From JACQFZ01 sp036381895 (GTDB lineage Bacteria > Pseudomonadota > Gammaproteobacteria > Acidiferrobacterales > Sulfurifustaceae), in assembly GCA_036381895.1 (NCBI GenBank), contig DASVBY010000078.1, positions 25,867 to 89,866 of the forward strand: 64,000 nt of DNA, in the 5' to 3' direction. Within the stretch, counting starts at the first letter, position 1; every line of letters starts with the position of its first letter. The notes beneath the pieces were generated by a model that was given only the letters and a program-made list of their open reading frames with translations, had not been told where the DNA came from and ran no database searches. Of the stretch, positions 27,138 to 41,260 are shown piece after piece. The position numbers and the translations under genes were made by a program.

Positions 27138-27303
27138 ACGCACACCTCCTTCCGGACGGGGCCATTCTACGCCCGTACCCGAGGAAGTCCTCCTTGCCGG
27201 AGAATTCCGGACGGTCCCGCCGGCTGCGGCGGCCCTGCTTGGTGACGCGCGCGGGCGAATCCTGATAGCCTTGGCGGCATTCGAGGATGCCCAACCAACG
27301 TCT

Positions 27304-27747
27304 ATGGCTGAGAACCCGCAAAACCGCACGGCGGATCCGCAGATGGACGCGGCTTCGCTCTACCGCGAGGAGATTTTCACTGATCGCAAGATCGGCACGA
27401 TCCGCCGGCTGACGCCGGTCAAGGCCGACGGCTCGACCGACACCGCGCGCGAGGTGCTCTATGTCGGCGAGGCCCAGATCCTGACTCAGGTCGGCCCGCT
27501 GCCCTTGAGCTTCGAGATCCCCGCGCGCTCGCTCGAGGAGGCGGTGAAGCAGTTCGGCACTGCGACGAAGCAGGCGATCGAGCAGGCGATGAAGGAGCTG
27601 CAGGAGTTGCGCCGCCAGGCGACCTCCTCGCTCGTCATTCCGCAGGCAGGTGCCGGTCCTTTCGGTCCCGGCGGTCTGCCGGGCGGACCGGGCGGACTCG
27701 GCGGCCCGGGCGGCCTCCCCGGCGGCGGCAAGATCAAGCTGCCCTGA
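27304..27747 (+). CDS. uncharacterised protein with Gly-rich tail (147 aa)
   Basis: Not assigned to a named family. The first ~85 residues form a compact fold (FTDRKIGTIRRLTPVKADGS near residue 25, VLYVGEAQILTQVGPLPLSF near 50), followed by a helix rich in Gln/Glu (KQAIEQAMKELQELRRQ) and a Gly/Pro/Leu-rich tail of ~30 residues ending in IKLP. No signal peptide. Divergent from the M50 protease gene with a 166-base gap between them. Confidence 0.75.
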   Translation: MAENPQNRTADPQMDAASLYREEIFTDRKIGTIRRLTPVKADGSTDTAREVLYVGEAQILTQVGPLPLSFEIPARSLEEAVKQFGTATKQAIEQAMKELQELRRQATSSLVIPQAGAGPFGPGGLPGGPGGLGGPGGLPGGGKIKLP

Positions 27748-27920
27748 GCCACTGATAGGCTCGCCCGGCGCGCGCCCCGCCGGCTGTCGTCCGTCAACCC
27801 GCGCTACACGCCAGCCTGCCGATCCTGCGAGGGATTCTGTCCCCCCGCGGCCCGCGCGCTCGCGCTGTGCCCCGACCTTCCTTTCGATGAAAGCCGAGGG
27901 CCTGATCCACCGATCACGGA

Positions 27921-29825
27921 TCAGCGTCCGGCCGCGAGCGCCTCGAGCGCTTCCCAGCGCGCATACGCCGCTTCGAGCTCGTGCGTCACCCGCTCGAGCC
28001 GCGCCAGCGTCGAAGCGATCCGGTCGCCCGGCTGCTGATAGAACGCGGGATCGGCCGCGGCGGCGTGCAGCTGCGCCTGCTCCCGCTCGAGCGCCTCGAT
28101 GGTTCCCGGCAGCGCCTCGAGCTCGCGCTGCTCCTTGTACGAGAGCTTGCGCGGGCGTTCCTCGCGCGGCGGCTCCCGACGCGCGGGCGCCGCGGACGCG
28201 CTCGAACGCGCCGCCGGTTTAACGGGCGCCGTGCGCGCCTCCTGGTAGCGCTGCCAGTCCTCGTAGCCGCCTACGTACTCGCGGACCCTGCCGTCGCCCT
28301 CGAACACGAGCACGCTCGTCACGATGTTGTCGAGGAACGCGCGGTCGTGGCTCACCACGAGCAGCGTGCCTTCGTAGTCGGAGAGCCGGTCCTCGAGCAG
28401 CTCGAGCGTGTCGACGTCGAGATCGTTGGTCGGCTCGTCGAGCACGATCATGTTCGCGGGCATCGCGAGGATCTTGGCGAGCAGCAGTCGGTTGCGTTCG
28501 CCGCCCGAGAGCGCCTTGACCGGCGTGTCGATGCGCTCCGGCGGGAACAGGAAATCCTTGAGGTAGCCGACGACGTGGCGCGAGCGCCCGCCGACGTCGA
28601 TGTAGTCGCGGCCCGCGCTCAGGTTGTCGCGCACCGTCTTCTCGACGTCGAGCAGCCGCCGGTGCTGATCGAAATACGCGGTCTGCAGGCGCGTGCCGAG
28701 CACGACGCGCCCGCTCGTGGGCTCGAGCTCGCCGAGGATGAGCTTGAGCAGCGTGCTCTTGCCGGCACCGTTCGGCCCGACGATGCCGATGCGGTCGCCG
28801 CGCACCACCTGCGTCGAGAAATCGTGCACGATCCAGCGCTCGCCGTAGCGGAAGCCCACGTGCCGCAGGTCCACCACGAGCTTGCCGGAGAGCGCACCCG
28901 CATCGATGCCGAACTCGGCGCGTCCGGCGGCCTCGAGGCGCTCGCGCCGCTCGCGCCGCATGGCCTCGAGCTTACGCACGCGCCCCTCGTTGCGCGTGCG
29001 CCGCGCCTTGATGCCCTGCCGGATCCACGCCTCGTGCGCCGCGAGCTCCTTGTCGAACTTCGCCGCCGCACGCGCCTCGGCCTCGAGCATCTCCTCCTTG
29101 CGGCGGAGGTACTCGGCGAAATCGCCGGGAAACGACGTCAGGCGTCCGCGGTCGAGCTCGACGATGCGGGTGGCGAGGCGCTTCAGGAACGTGCGGTCGT
29201 GCGTGATGAACATGAGCGCCCCGCGAAAGCCGAGCAGGTACTCCTCGAGCCAGGTGATGGCGGCGATGTCGAGATGGTTCGTCGGCTCGTCGAGCAGCAG
29301 CACGTCCGGCTCGCAGGCGAGTGCGCGCGCGAGCATCACCTGACGGCGGGTGCCGCCGGAGCAATCGGCGAGGCGTGCGTCGGCCGGGAGCGCGAGCCGC
29401 GTGAGCACGCTCTCCACCTTCTGGCGCGCGTTCCAGCCGTCGAGCGCCTCGATCCGTGCCTGCAGGGCGTCGAGCCGCGCGAGCGCCGTGCGGTCGGCGG
29501 CCGCGGCCTGCGCCGCACGGTGATACTCGGCGAGCAATGCACCCAATTCGCCGAGCCCGCCGGCGACCACGTCGAACACCGTCTGCTCGGTGTCGGGCGG
29601 CACCTCCTGCTCGAGATGCGCGATGCGCAGCGGATCGCGGCGCCACACCTCGCCTTCGTCGGGCTGCACCGCACCCGCGATCACGCGAAACAAGGTCGAC
29701 TTGCCCGCGCCGTTGCGGCCGACCACGCACACGCGCTCGCCGGCGTCGATCTGGAAATCGGCGTGCGCGAGCAGCGGCAGGTGGCCGTACGCGAGGGAAA
29801 CGTCGTCGAGGCGCAGCAGCGGCAT
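27921..29825 (-). CDS. uup: ABC-F ATPase Uup (634 aa)
   Basis: Soluble ABC-F protein. ABC domain 1 has GRNGAGKSTL near residue 37 and LLDEPTNHLDIAAI near 176; domain 2 has GPNGAGKSTLLKLI near 351 and IVLDEPTNDLDVDTLEL near 462; signatures are SGGTRRQ and LSGGERNR. The inter-domain arm (about 240-310) is charged and helical. A C-terminal coiled coil after residue 560 (KLSYKEQRELEALPGTIEAL) is the DNA/ribosome-linked mark of Uup. Uup suppresses precise transposon excision and acts on branched DNA or stalled ribosomes. Confidence 0.95.
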   Translation of the reverse strand: MPLLRLDDVSLAYGHLPLLAHADFQIDAGERVCVVGRNGAGKSTLFRVIAGAVQPDEGEVWRRDPLRIAHLEQEVPPDTEQTVFDVVAGGLGELGALLAEYHRAAQAAAADRTALARLDALQARIEALDGWNARQKVESVLTRLALPADARLADCSGGTRRQVMLARALACEPDVLLLDEPTNHLDIAAITWLEEYLLGFRGALMFITHDRTFLKRLATRIVELDRGRLTSFPGDFAEYLRRKEEMLEAEARAAAKFDKELAAHEAWIRQGIKARRTRNEGRVRKLEAMRRERRERLEAAGRAEFGIDAGALSGKLVVDLRHVGFRYGERWIVHDFSTQVVRGDRIGIVGPNGAGKSTLLKLILGELEPTSGRVVLGTRLQTAYFDQHRRLLDVEKTVRDNLSAGRDYIDVGGRSRHVVGYLKDFLFPPERIDTPVKALSGGERNRLLLAKILAMPANMIVLDEPTNDLDVDTLELLEDRLSDYEGTLLVVSHDRAFLDNIVTSVLVFEGDGRVREYVGGYEDWQRYQEARTAPVKPAARSSASAAPARREPPREERPRKLSYKEQRELEALPGTIEALEREQAQLHAAAADPAFYQQPGDRIASTLARLERVTHELEAAYARWEALEALAAGR

Positions 29826-29859
29826 GGCGGACGCCGGAAACTAGCGCAGGCGGACGGGC

Positions 29860-29888
29860 AAAAAAAGACCCCGCCTTGCGGCGGGGTC
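29860..29888 (-). terminator. rho-independent terminator of the second cold-shock gene
   Basis: Minus strand: GACCCCGCC (29880-29888) pairs with GGCGGGGTC (29867-29875) across a short loop, followed by T residues (29860-29866). It begins about 25 bases after the cold-shock stop codon. Stem and T-run are near-identical in style to 16347-16376. Confidence 0.88.
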
Positions 29889-29913
29889 CGTTCGATCGAA
29901 GATCAGGCGTCGC

Positions 29914-30117
29914 TCAGAGCGGGCGCACGTTCGCGGCCGACGGCCCCTTCGGGGACTGCGTCACCTCGAACTGCACCTTCTGCCCCTCGACCAGCGTCTT
30001 GAAGCCGGTGCCCTGGATCGCGGAGTGATGGACGAAGACGTCCTTACCGCCGTCCGCCGGGGAGATGAAGCCGTAGCCCTTCGAATCGTTGAACCACTTC
30101 ACGGTTCCTGTAGTCAC
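29914..30117 (-). CDS. cold-shock domain protein (67 aa)
   Basis: Close paralogue of the gene at 16402. TGTVKWFNDSKGYGFI has RNP1 as KGYGFI; DVFVHHSAI is RNP2. GTG start at 30117 with CGAGGT upstream. A candidate -10 at 30248-30253 implies a ~125-base 5' leader, typical of cold-shock genes whose leader folds differently at low temperature. Monocistronic, ended by a strong terminator. Confidence 0.97.
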   Translation of the reverse strand: MTTGTVKWFNDSKGYGFISPADGGKDVFVHHSAIQGTGFKTLVEGQKVQFEVTQSPKGPSAANVRPL

Positions 30118-30247
30118 TGAAAATACCTCGAGTTGGTGGGTTGGGACACTTGCAGTCCGTTACTTGAGGGAGCTTGCGGGAGTGACTTCCGATACCAGCA
30201 GGAGGGTACTTCCGGACTACTACAAGAACTAACTGCAACCGACGCGC

Positions 30248-30253
30248 ACTATA
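30248..30253 (-). promoter_or_regulatory. candidate -10 element and long leader of the second cold-shock gene
   Basis: TATAGT read on the minus strand, with a poor -35 (TAGCTT at 17-base spacing). Transcription from here would give a leader of about 125 bases before the GTG. Confidence 0.4.
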
Positions 30254-30302
30254 CACGAGTCCGGCGGGAAAGCTACTGATATTTTTCGCGGCGCCGCACG
30301 AG

Positions 30303-30953
30303 CTAGACCGGCCGCCTCGAATCCGCCCGGCCGGGGCGCATCTGCGCTCCATCGAGCAGCCGCCACATGTAGAGCGCGAGGAAGGAACGATAGGGCGCGA
30401 ACGCCGCGGCGACGCGCTGCATCGTGCGCGCCGAGCAGCGCCCGAGCGCGATCTCGAGACCGCGCTGCACGCCGATATCGCCGGCCGGCCAGACGTCCGG
30501 ATCCCGGAAATAGAAGATCCCGGCCATGTCGGCCGTCCATTGCCCGATGCCCCGGATCGTGCAGAGCGCGGCCGAGCGCTCGGCGTGGCTCACGCGCCGC
30601 AGCCGCTGCGCCGACAGCCGGCCGCTCTCGTGCGCTTCGCGGATCGCGATGAGCGTGCGCACTTTCGCCCGCGAAAGGCCGCAGGCGCGTAGCTGCCGCG
30701 CGTGCCGCGCCACGAAGAAGCCCGGAATGCCGCAGCCGCTCGCCCGCGCGGCCGCCTCGATGCGCGCCCAGATGCTTCGCGCCGCGGCGGTCGAGAGCTG
30801 CTGACCGACGACCGCGCGCGCCAGGAAGTACGCCAGACTCCGCCGCCGCGGTTCGGGCGGCGCGATGCGGCCGACGCGGATCAACGCCGCCTTGAGCGGC
30901 GGCGCGACGCGCGCGGCGGTCGCGAGGAAGCGGCGGTGGATGTGCGCGGTCAT
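30303..30953 (-). CDS. DNA-3-methyladenine glycosylase (AlkA/HhH-GPD family, 216 aa)
   Basis: Excises alkylated bases. RRRSLAYFLARAVVGQQLST near residue 35 is the helical start; LCTIRGIGQWTADMAGIFYF near 132 is the helix-hairpin-helix (GIGQWTA), and DPDVWPAGDIGVQRGLEIAL holds the catalytic Asp after the hairpin. The N-terminal AlkA subdomain is absent, as in short members (~200-220 aa). Adjacent to the DUF3108 gene on the same strand; 115 bases separate them. Confidence 0.9.
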   Translation of the reverse strand: MTAHIHRRFLATAARVAPPLKAALIRVGRIAPPEPRRRSLAYFLARAVVGQQLSTAAARSIWARIEAAARASGCGIPGFFVARHARQLRACGLSRAKVRTLIAIREAHESGRLSAQRLRRVSHAERSAALCTIRGIGQWTADMAGIFYFRDPDVWPAGDIGVQRGLEIALGRCSARTMQRVAAAFAPYRSFLALYMWRLLDGAQMRPGRADSRRPV

Positions 30954-31068
30954 GCCGTGCCGCGGCAGGGCCGCCGCGCGCGGGTTCGCGCGGCCGTGGA
31001 TTCTCCGCGCCGGCGCGCGGCGCCGGCCCCTCGCCCCTGGCGGCGTTTGCGGCCCATCGCGTCCCCGC

Positions 31069-31872
31069 TCATTCGCAGCCCGGCGGTTCCTCGGGCGGCG
31101 GGCCGATCGGCCGGGCGGCCTCCTCCGGCGGCGAAGCGAGCGTGAGCGTGACGCCGCCGACCTCCATGCGCACCGGAAGCCAGCCGTAGGCCGGCGCGAA
31201 CCAGAACGTGCTGGTGCGCCGCGGGCTCTCGGCCGCGAGCTTCAGCGCCTGCACCGCGACGCCGTTCGCGGGCACGGACTCGGTGCCCGCACGCCGCACG
31301 CGATGCGAGCGCAGCCCGCCCTTCTCGACGACCGCATACTCGCGCGTTTCCTCGGGACCGAGCGCGGGCGCGTCGGCGCGCAGCCGCACCTGAATCGACA
31401 TGACGTCGAAGGCGGGCGACGGCAGCTGCTCGAGCTCGGTGACGGAACCGTTCCCGCGCAGTACCCGTGCGCGGCGGTGCTCCCGATCGAACTGGATCCG
31501 GACCGCGCGCTCGCCGTCGCGGCGGTCGCGGTGCCGGTACTCGAGGGGATGAAGCGCGCCGTCCTGCACCTGCATCACGCTGCAGTCGTAGGTCTCGGTC
31601 AGCTCGTAGAACCCCATGGCGACGGACGCGCGCATGGTGTAGCGCAGGTAGTCGCCGAGACGTTCGAGCCGCAGCGTCGCCTCGGCCCGCAGCGGGAACC
31701 GCCGGCCGGTGTACTTCGCCTCGAAGGGCGCGGGCAGCTCGGCGGCCGCCGCCGGCGCGACCGCCAGAATCAGGGCGAGCGCCGTTACAGCGGCGTCTCG
31801 CGCCGCCCGGCGACACCGCGCGAGCGGATCGCCGCGCCGGCCGGTCCCTGCGGCTGGGTACGCTGCGCTCAC
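31069..31872 (-). CDS. DUF3108 family exported protein (267 aa)
   Basis: Signal peptide with VTALALILAVAPAAAAELP near residues 29-47 and cleavage after AAA. The rest is beta-rich: ELPAPFEAKYTGRRFPLRAE near 46, DGALHPLEYRHRDRRDGE near 107, FDVMSIQVRLRADAP near 154 and a late FWFAPAYGWLPVRMEV near 223, a characteristic DUF3108 motif. Likely periplasmic; function unknown. Divergent from uvrA, only 36 bases away, so they share a promoter region. Confidence 0.88.
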   Translation of the reverse strand: MSAAYPAAGTGRRGDPLARCRRAARDAAVTALALILAVAPAAAAELPAPFEAKYTGRRFPLRAEATLRLERLGDYLRYTMRASVAMGFYELTETYDCSVMQVQDGALHPLEYRHRDRRDGERAVRIQFDREHRRARVLRGNGSVTELEQLPSPAFDVMSIQVRLRADAPALGPEETREYAVVEKGGLRSHRVRRAGTESVPANGVAVQALKLAAESPRRTSTFWFAPAYGWLPVRMEVGGVTLTLASPPEEAARPIGPPPEEPPGCE

Positions 31873-31908
31873 CCCGATATACTAACGATCCTCCTGCGCA
31901 AATTCCTG

Positions 31909-37617
<5,709 letters not shown>

Positions 37618-37649
37618 GCACCGCCGCTTTCCGCGGCGCTCGATGCGAA

Positions 37650-37676
37650 GCGGCGCCTGCGCGCGGCAGGCGCCGC
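37650..37676. terminator. strong hairpin between convergent uvrA and dienelactone hydrolase genes
   Basis: GCGGCGCCTG (37650-37659) and CAGGCGCCGC (37667-37676) form a perfect 10-bp stem with a 7-base loop, between two convergent stops. No T-run, so it may act as a transcript-end stabiliser or bidirectional terminator. Confidence 0.5.
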
Positions 37677-37687
37677 CGCACGCACGC

Positions 37688-38410
37688 TTACTTCGTCACC
37701 TCGCGCAGGAACGCGAGCGCCTCGTCCCAGGACTTGCGGTCGATCTCGGCGTTGTACGCGAGCGGCAGGTTGAACTTGCGGCCGCGTTCGTCGGCGAGAG
37801 GGTTGGTGAACGCGTGCTTCGCGCCCGGATAGTTGATCACGCGGCAGCTCGCGCCCGCCGCCTGCATTTCCTTCTCGAACGTCTCGACCTGCTCCTTCGG
37901 CACGAACGGATCGTCGGCGCCGTTCAGTACCAGCATCTTCGCCCGCACCGTCCCCGGCGCGACCGCACCGGTCGGCAGGATGCCGTGGAAGCTCACGACG
38001 CCGCGCAGGTCCGCCCCGAGACGCGCCATCTGCAGCACCACCATGCCGCCGAAGCAGTAGCCGACCGCCGCCGTGCGTGCCGGATCGACGTTCGGCTGCT
38101 GGTTGAGCACGGTGCGCGCGGCTTCGACGCGCTCGCGCAGGAGCGTCAGGTTCTTGCCGATCGCGCCCGACAGCTCGCTCGCCGTCTGCGGATCGGCCGC
38201 CTGCTTCCCCTCGCCGTACATGTCGAGCGCGAAGCCGACGAACCCCGCCTGCGCCAGCTTGCGCGCGACCCCGCGCGCGTGCTCGTTGTGCCCCCACCAC
38301 TCGTGCACGACGAGCACGCCCGGACGCTTGCCGGACGCCGCCTCGTCATAGGCGACGAAGCCGTGACAGGTGACATCGCCCGCCTGGTACCGGATTTCCT
38401 GTTCTTTCAT
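37688..38410 (-). CDS. dienelactone hydrolase family protein (240 aa)
   Basis: Alpha/beta hydrolase. AAVGYCFGGMVVLQMA near residue 115 is the Cys nucleophile elbow; LVLNGADDPFVPKEQVETFE near 166 has the acid, and YPGAKHAFTNPLADE near 200 the histidine. VLVVHEWWGHNEHARGVARK near 34 is the family's oxyanion region. No signal peptide. Paralogous in type to the gene at 22739 but not a near copy. Substrate unknown. Confidence 0.92.
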   Translation of the reverse strand: MKEQEIRYQAGDVTCHGFVAYDEAASGKRPGVLVVHEWWGHNEHARGVARKLAQAGFVGFALDMYGEGKQAADPQTASELSGAIGKNLTLLRERVEAARTVLNQQPNVDPARTAAVGYCFGGMVVLQMARLGADLRGVVSFHGILPTGAVAPGTVRAKMLVLNGADDPFVPKEQVETFEKEMQAAGASCRVINYPGAKHAFTNPLADERGRKFNLPLAYNAEIDRKSWDEALAFLREVTK

Positions 38411-38513
38411 CGCGTACCTCCACGTCAGAGACTCGGAGCCAATGATACCGCCGATGGCCCCCGGGCGGACCGGCGCACGGGCGCAGGCACGACCGGCCGC
38501 GCCCGCGCCTCGT

Positions 38514-38867
38514 TCAGTACTCGGTGTACTTCTTCGCGCTGCCGCGCACCTTGTCCGCCGGGTAGCGCTCGGCGTTGCGCGCGATCTTACGCCGGGCCGC
38601 CTCCGCCAGGTTCACGTCGAGCTTGTCGGCGAGGCGTACGAGGTAGAGCAGGATATCGGCGAGCTCCTCCTCGACCGCCGCGCGTTTCTCGGGGGAAAGC
38701 GCCGCGCTCTCGGCCTCGCTCAGCCACTGGAAGTGCTCGACGAGCTCGGCCGCTTCCGCGATGAGCGCCATCGACAGGTTCTTCGGCGAATGGTATCGGT
38801 CCCAGTCGCGCGCCGCCGCGAACTCCCGCAGCCGCGCGCGCAGATCGTCAAGGTCCTGTACGGCCAT
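38514..38867 (-). CDS. MazG-like nucleotide pyrophosphohydrolase (117 aa)
   Basis: All-alpha NTP pyrophosphatase. SMALIAEAAELVEHFQWL near residue 32 supplies ExxE, and EEELADILLYLVRLADKLDV near 66 the second ExxD, together binding Mg. NLAEAARRKIARNAERYP near 86 is the usual tail. Similar to small dCTPase/RS21-C6-like enzymes that clean non-canonical nucleotides. About 100 bases from its dienelactone hydrolase neighbour. Confidence 0.92.
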   Translation of the reverse strand: MAVQDLDDLRARLREFAAARDWDRYHSPKNLSMALIAEAAELVEHFQWLSEAESAALSPEKRAAVEEELADILLYLVRLADKLDVNLAEAARRKIARNAERYPADKVRGSAKKYTEY

Positions 38868-39018
38868 CTCCAGCTGCGCCCTTCCCGCTGCACGCCGCGC
38901 ATCCTAGCATGGAATCGAAGGCGCGCCGCCGTTGGCGAGGCCCGAGCGCCGCCCGTGTCGGCCCGCCGACCCCGCTCGGCGTTTACAGCGGTCAGCAACA
39001 ACGATCAGGAGACTCACC

Positions 39019-40440
39019 ATGCCATTGCACCGAACGATCCTCGCCCTCACCCTCGCCGCGGCGCTGCCCGCCGCCGCCGGGGCGGTCGAGGAGCGCCGCA
39101 GCACGCTCGCCGATCAGCAGAGCGTCGCGGTCACGATCTACAACGAGGACCTCGCGCTCATCAAGGACACGCGCCGCATCACGCTCGACGCCGGCCGCAA
39201 CGTGCTCGCGCTGCGCGAGGTGAGCGCGCAGATGCGCCCCGAAACGGCGCAGCTTCGCAGCCTCTCGCACCCCGGCGCCTTCACCCTGCTCGAGCAGAAC
39301 TTCGACTTCGATCTGCTGACGCCGGCGAAGCTGCTCGAGAAGTACGTCGGCCGCGCGGTGCGCATCGTGCGCACGCACCCGACCACCGGCGCCGAGACGA
39401 TCGAGACCGCGCAGGTGCTGAGCGCGAACGAGGGCGTGGTGCTGCGCATCGGCGATCGCATCGAGACCGGCATTCCGGGCCGCATCGTGTACGACGACGT
39501 GCCGGCGACGCTGCGCGACCGGCCTACGCTCGTGACGCACCTCGAGAGCCGCCGCGCGGGCGAGCAGACGGTCGAGCTCTCCTACCTCACGGGCGGGCTC
39601 GCCTGGCAGGCCGACTACGTCGCGGAGCTCAACGCCGCCGATACCGCGCTCGCGCTGAGCGGCTGGGTGACGCTCACCAACCGCAGCGGCACCGCGTATC
39701 CGGATGCGCGCCTGCAGCTCGTCGCGGGCGACGTCCACCGCGTGCGCGAGGACATGCGCTACGCGGTGACGCGCGCAGCACCGGTGCCGGAAGCCGCGCG
39801 CGCGGACGCCGTGCGGCAGGAGGCGCTGTTCGAGTATCACCTGTACACGCTCGCGCGCCCGACCACGCTCGCCGACAACCAGACGAAGCAGGTCGCGCTG
39901 CTCGACGCCGGGTCGGTGCCGGTCACGAAGGAGCTCGTGCTCGAGGGGCACGACTATTACTACCGCGCCGCTGCGCGCGACCGCGGCCAGAAGCACAAGG
40001 TCGCGGTGTACGTGCAGTTCGAGAACCGCGAGGCGGCCGGCCTCGGCATGCCGCTCCCCAAGGGGATCGTGCGCGTGTACAAGAAGGACCGCGCCGGCAA
40101 CGCGCAGTTCGTCGGCGAGGACCGCATCGATCATACGCCGAAGAACGAGCGGGTGCGGCTGCGGCTCGGCGATGCCTTCGACGTGACGGCGCGCAAAAAG
40201 CAGACGGACTTCCGCAAGAACGGCGAACGCGCGTTCGAGAGCGCCTACGAAATCGTGCTGAACAACGCCAAGCGCGAAGCCGTGACCGTGATCGTGCGCG
40301 AGCCGGTTCCGGGCGACTGGCGCATGCTCGAGCAGTCGCACCCGCATGCGAAAGCGGCCGCGGGCATCGCCGAATGGCGCGTGACCGTGCCCGCCGAGGG
40401 GACGACGACGCTGCGCTACCGGGTGCTCGTGCAGCTCTGA
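39019..40440 (+). CDS. DUF4139 family exported protein (473 aa)
   Basis: MPLHRTILALTLAAALPAAAGA is a signal peptide. VAVTIYNEDLALIKDTRRIT near residue 35 and the C-terminal half (LSYLTGGLAWQADYVAELNA near 193, ELVLEGHDYYYRAAARDRGQ near 310) match DUF4139 proteins, which are large beta-rich envelope or periplasmic proteins of unknown role. AGGAGACTCACC before ATG 39019 fixes the start. Divergent from the MazG-like gene. Confidence 0.88.
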   Translation: MPLHRTILALTLAAALPAAAGAVEERRSTLADQQSVAVTIYNEDLALIKDTRRITLDAGRNVLALREVSAQMRPETAQLRSLSHPGAFTLLEQNFDFDLLTPAKLLEKYVGRAVRIVRTHPTTGAETIETAQVLSANEGVVLRIGDRIETGIPGRIVYDDVPATLRDRPTLVTHLESRRAGEQTVELSYLTGGLAWQADYVAELNAADTALALSGWVTLTNRSGTAYPDARLQLVAGDVHRVREDMRYAVTRAAPVPEAARADAVRQEALFEYHLYTLARPTTLADNQTKQVALLDAGSVPVTKELVLEGHDYYYRAAARDRGQKHKVAVYVQFENREAAGLGMPLPKGIVRVYKKDRAGNAQFVGEDRIDHTPKNERVRLRLGDAFDVTARKKQTDFRKNGERAFESAYEIVLNNAKREAVTVIVREPVPGDWRMLEQSHPHAKAAAGIAEWRVTVPAEGTTTLRYRVLVQL

Positions 40441-40570
40441 GCGCTCGCGGGAAGGATGCGCCCGGCGCCGCCAGCGGGAATGCCCGCGGCGGTGGGCGTA
40501 GCACCCCATAGGCAGCCGGGCGCCGCGGCGCAATAATGGCGCTCCTCCTTCACCCGCGCAGGGGGACGCC

Positions 40571-40975
40571 ATGAGCACCGGCGACCGCATCCGCAAGCTC
40601 GGATTCAAGCGCTGGTACGAACGCACGCTGATCGAAAGCCATGCCTTTCTCGTGAGCTCGTTCCTGGGAATGATCCTCACGTTCTCCGGGATCGAGCTGA
40701 TCGGCGAGTACGAGAGCGTGCGGGGACTCCTGCTCGGCGTGGCGGGGACGGCCGCCGGCACTGCCATTGCGGTGCATGGAATGAACCGCTATTTCCGCAG
40801 CCTCCTGCTCGCCGAAAGCCTGAGCGATCGCGCCACCTGCCCGCACTGCCACGCATACGGCACGTTCACGGTGACGGCGGCCGGCTCGGCGCTTCCCGCG
40901 CGCGGCCGCCGGGACGCAGAATCGTCCTGGCTCAAGGTGAAATGCCGCAAATGCGGCAGCGACTGGATCATGTAG
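40571..40975 (+). CDS. small membrane protein with C-terminal zinc-ribbon (134 aa)
   Basis: Two hydrophobic segments (AFLVSSFLGMILTFSGIELI near residue 25 and LLLGVAGTAAGTAIAV near 53) precede a soluble part with ATCPHCHAYGTF near 88 and VKCRKCGSDWIM at the very end, a CxxC...CxxC zinc-ribbon. Signal peptide absent. Family not recognised; function unknown. GGGGGACGCC lies upstream of the ATG. Stands alone between the DUF4139 and bactofilin-like genes. Confidence 0.78.
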   Translation: MSTGDRIRKLGFKRWYERTLIESHAFLVSSFLGMILTFSGIELIGEYESVRGLLLGVAGTAAGTAIAVHGMNRYFRSLLLAESLSDRATCPHCHAYGTFTVTAAGSALPARGRRDAESSWLKVKCRKCGSDWIM

Positions 40976-41260
40976 CGATGCATGCCGGGCCCGCGCGGCG
41001 CCGCCGGCGCGCGCACGCGGTGCGTACCGCTGCGGAAAGGCCGGCGGCTCGCGCGCCCGTTCGCGCCGCTCGTTGAGAAATCCCCTCCCGGCAGCAGCCG
41101 TTTCCCCAAACCCGTCGATTGCCGCGCCCGAAGGCCGACGAAACGAACGGACCTCGCGGAGCACGTGCGTGATTCGCGCTGATCGAGGCGCGGCGCGTGC
41201 GGCGTTGACAGAGCGCCGCCCGCATGGTGTGCTCGCCCGCTCCCGGAGGGATCCCTCGCA
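40976..41260 (+). other. 285-base intergenic stretch
   Basis: No gene or RNA recognised. TTGACA at 41206-41211 is followed 17 bases later by TGTGCT, a poor -10, which could be part of a promoter for the bactofilin-like gene. CCGGAGGGATCC just before 41261 is its ribosome-binding site. Confidence 0.4.
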
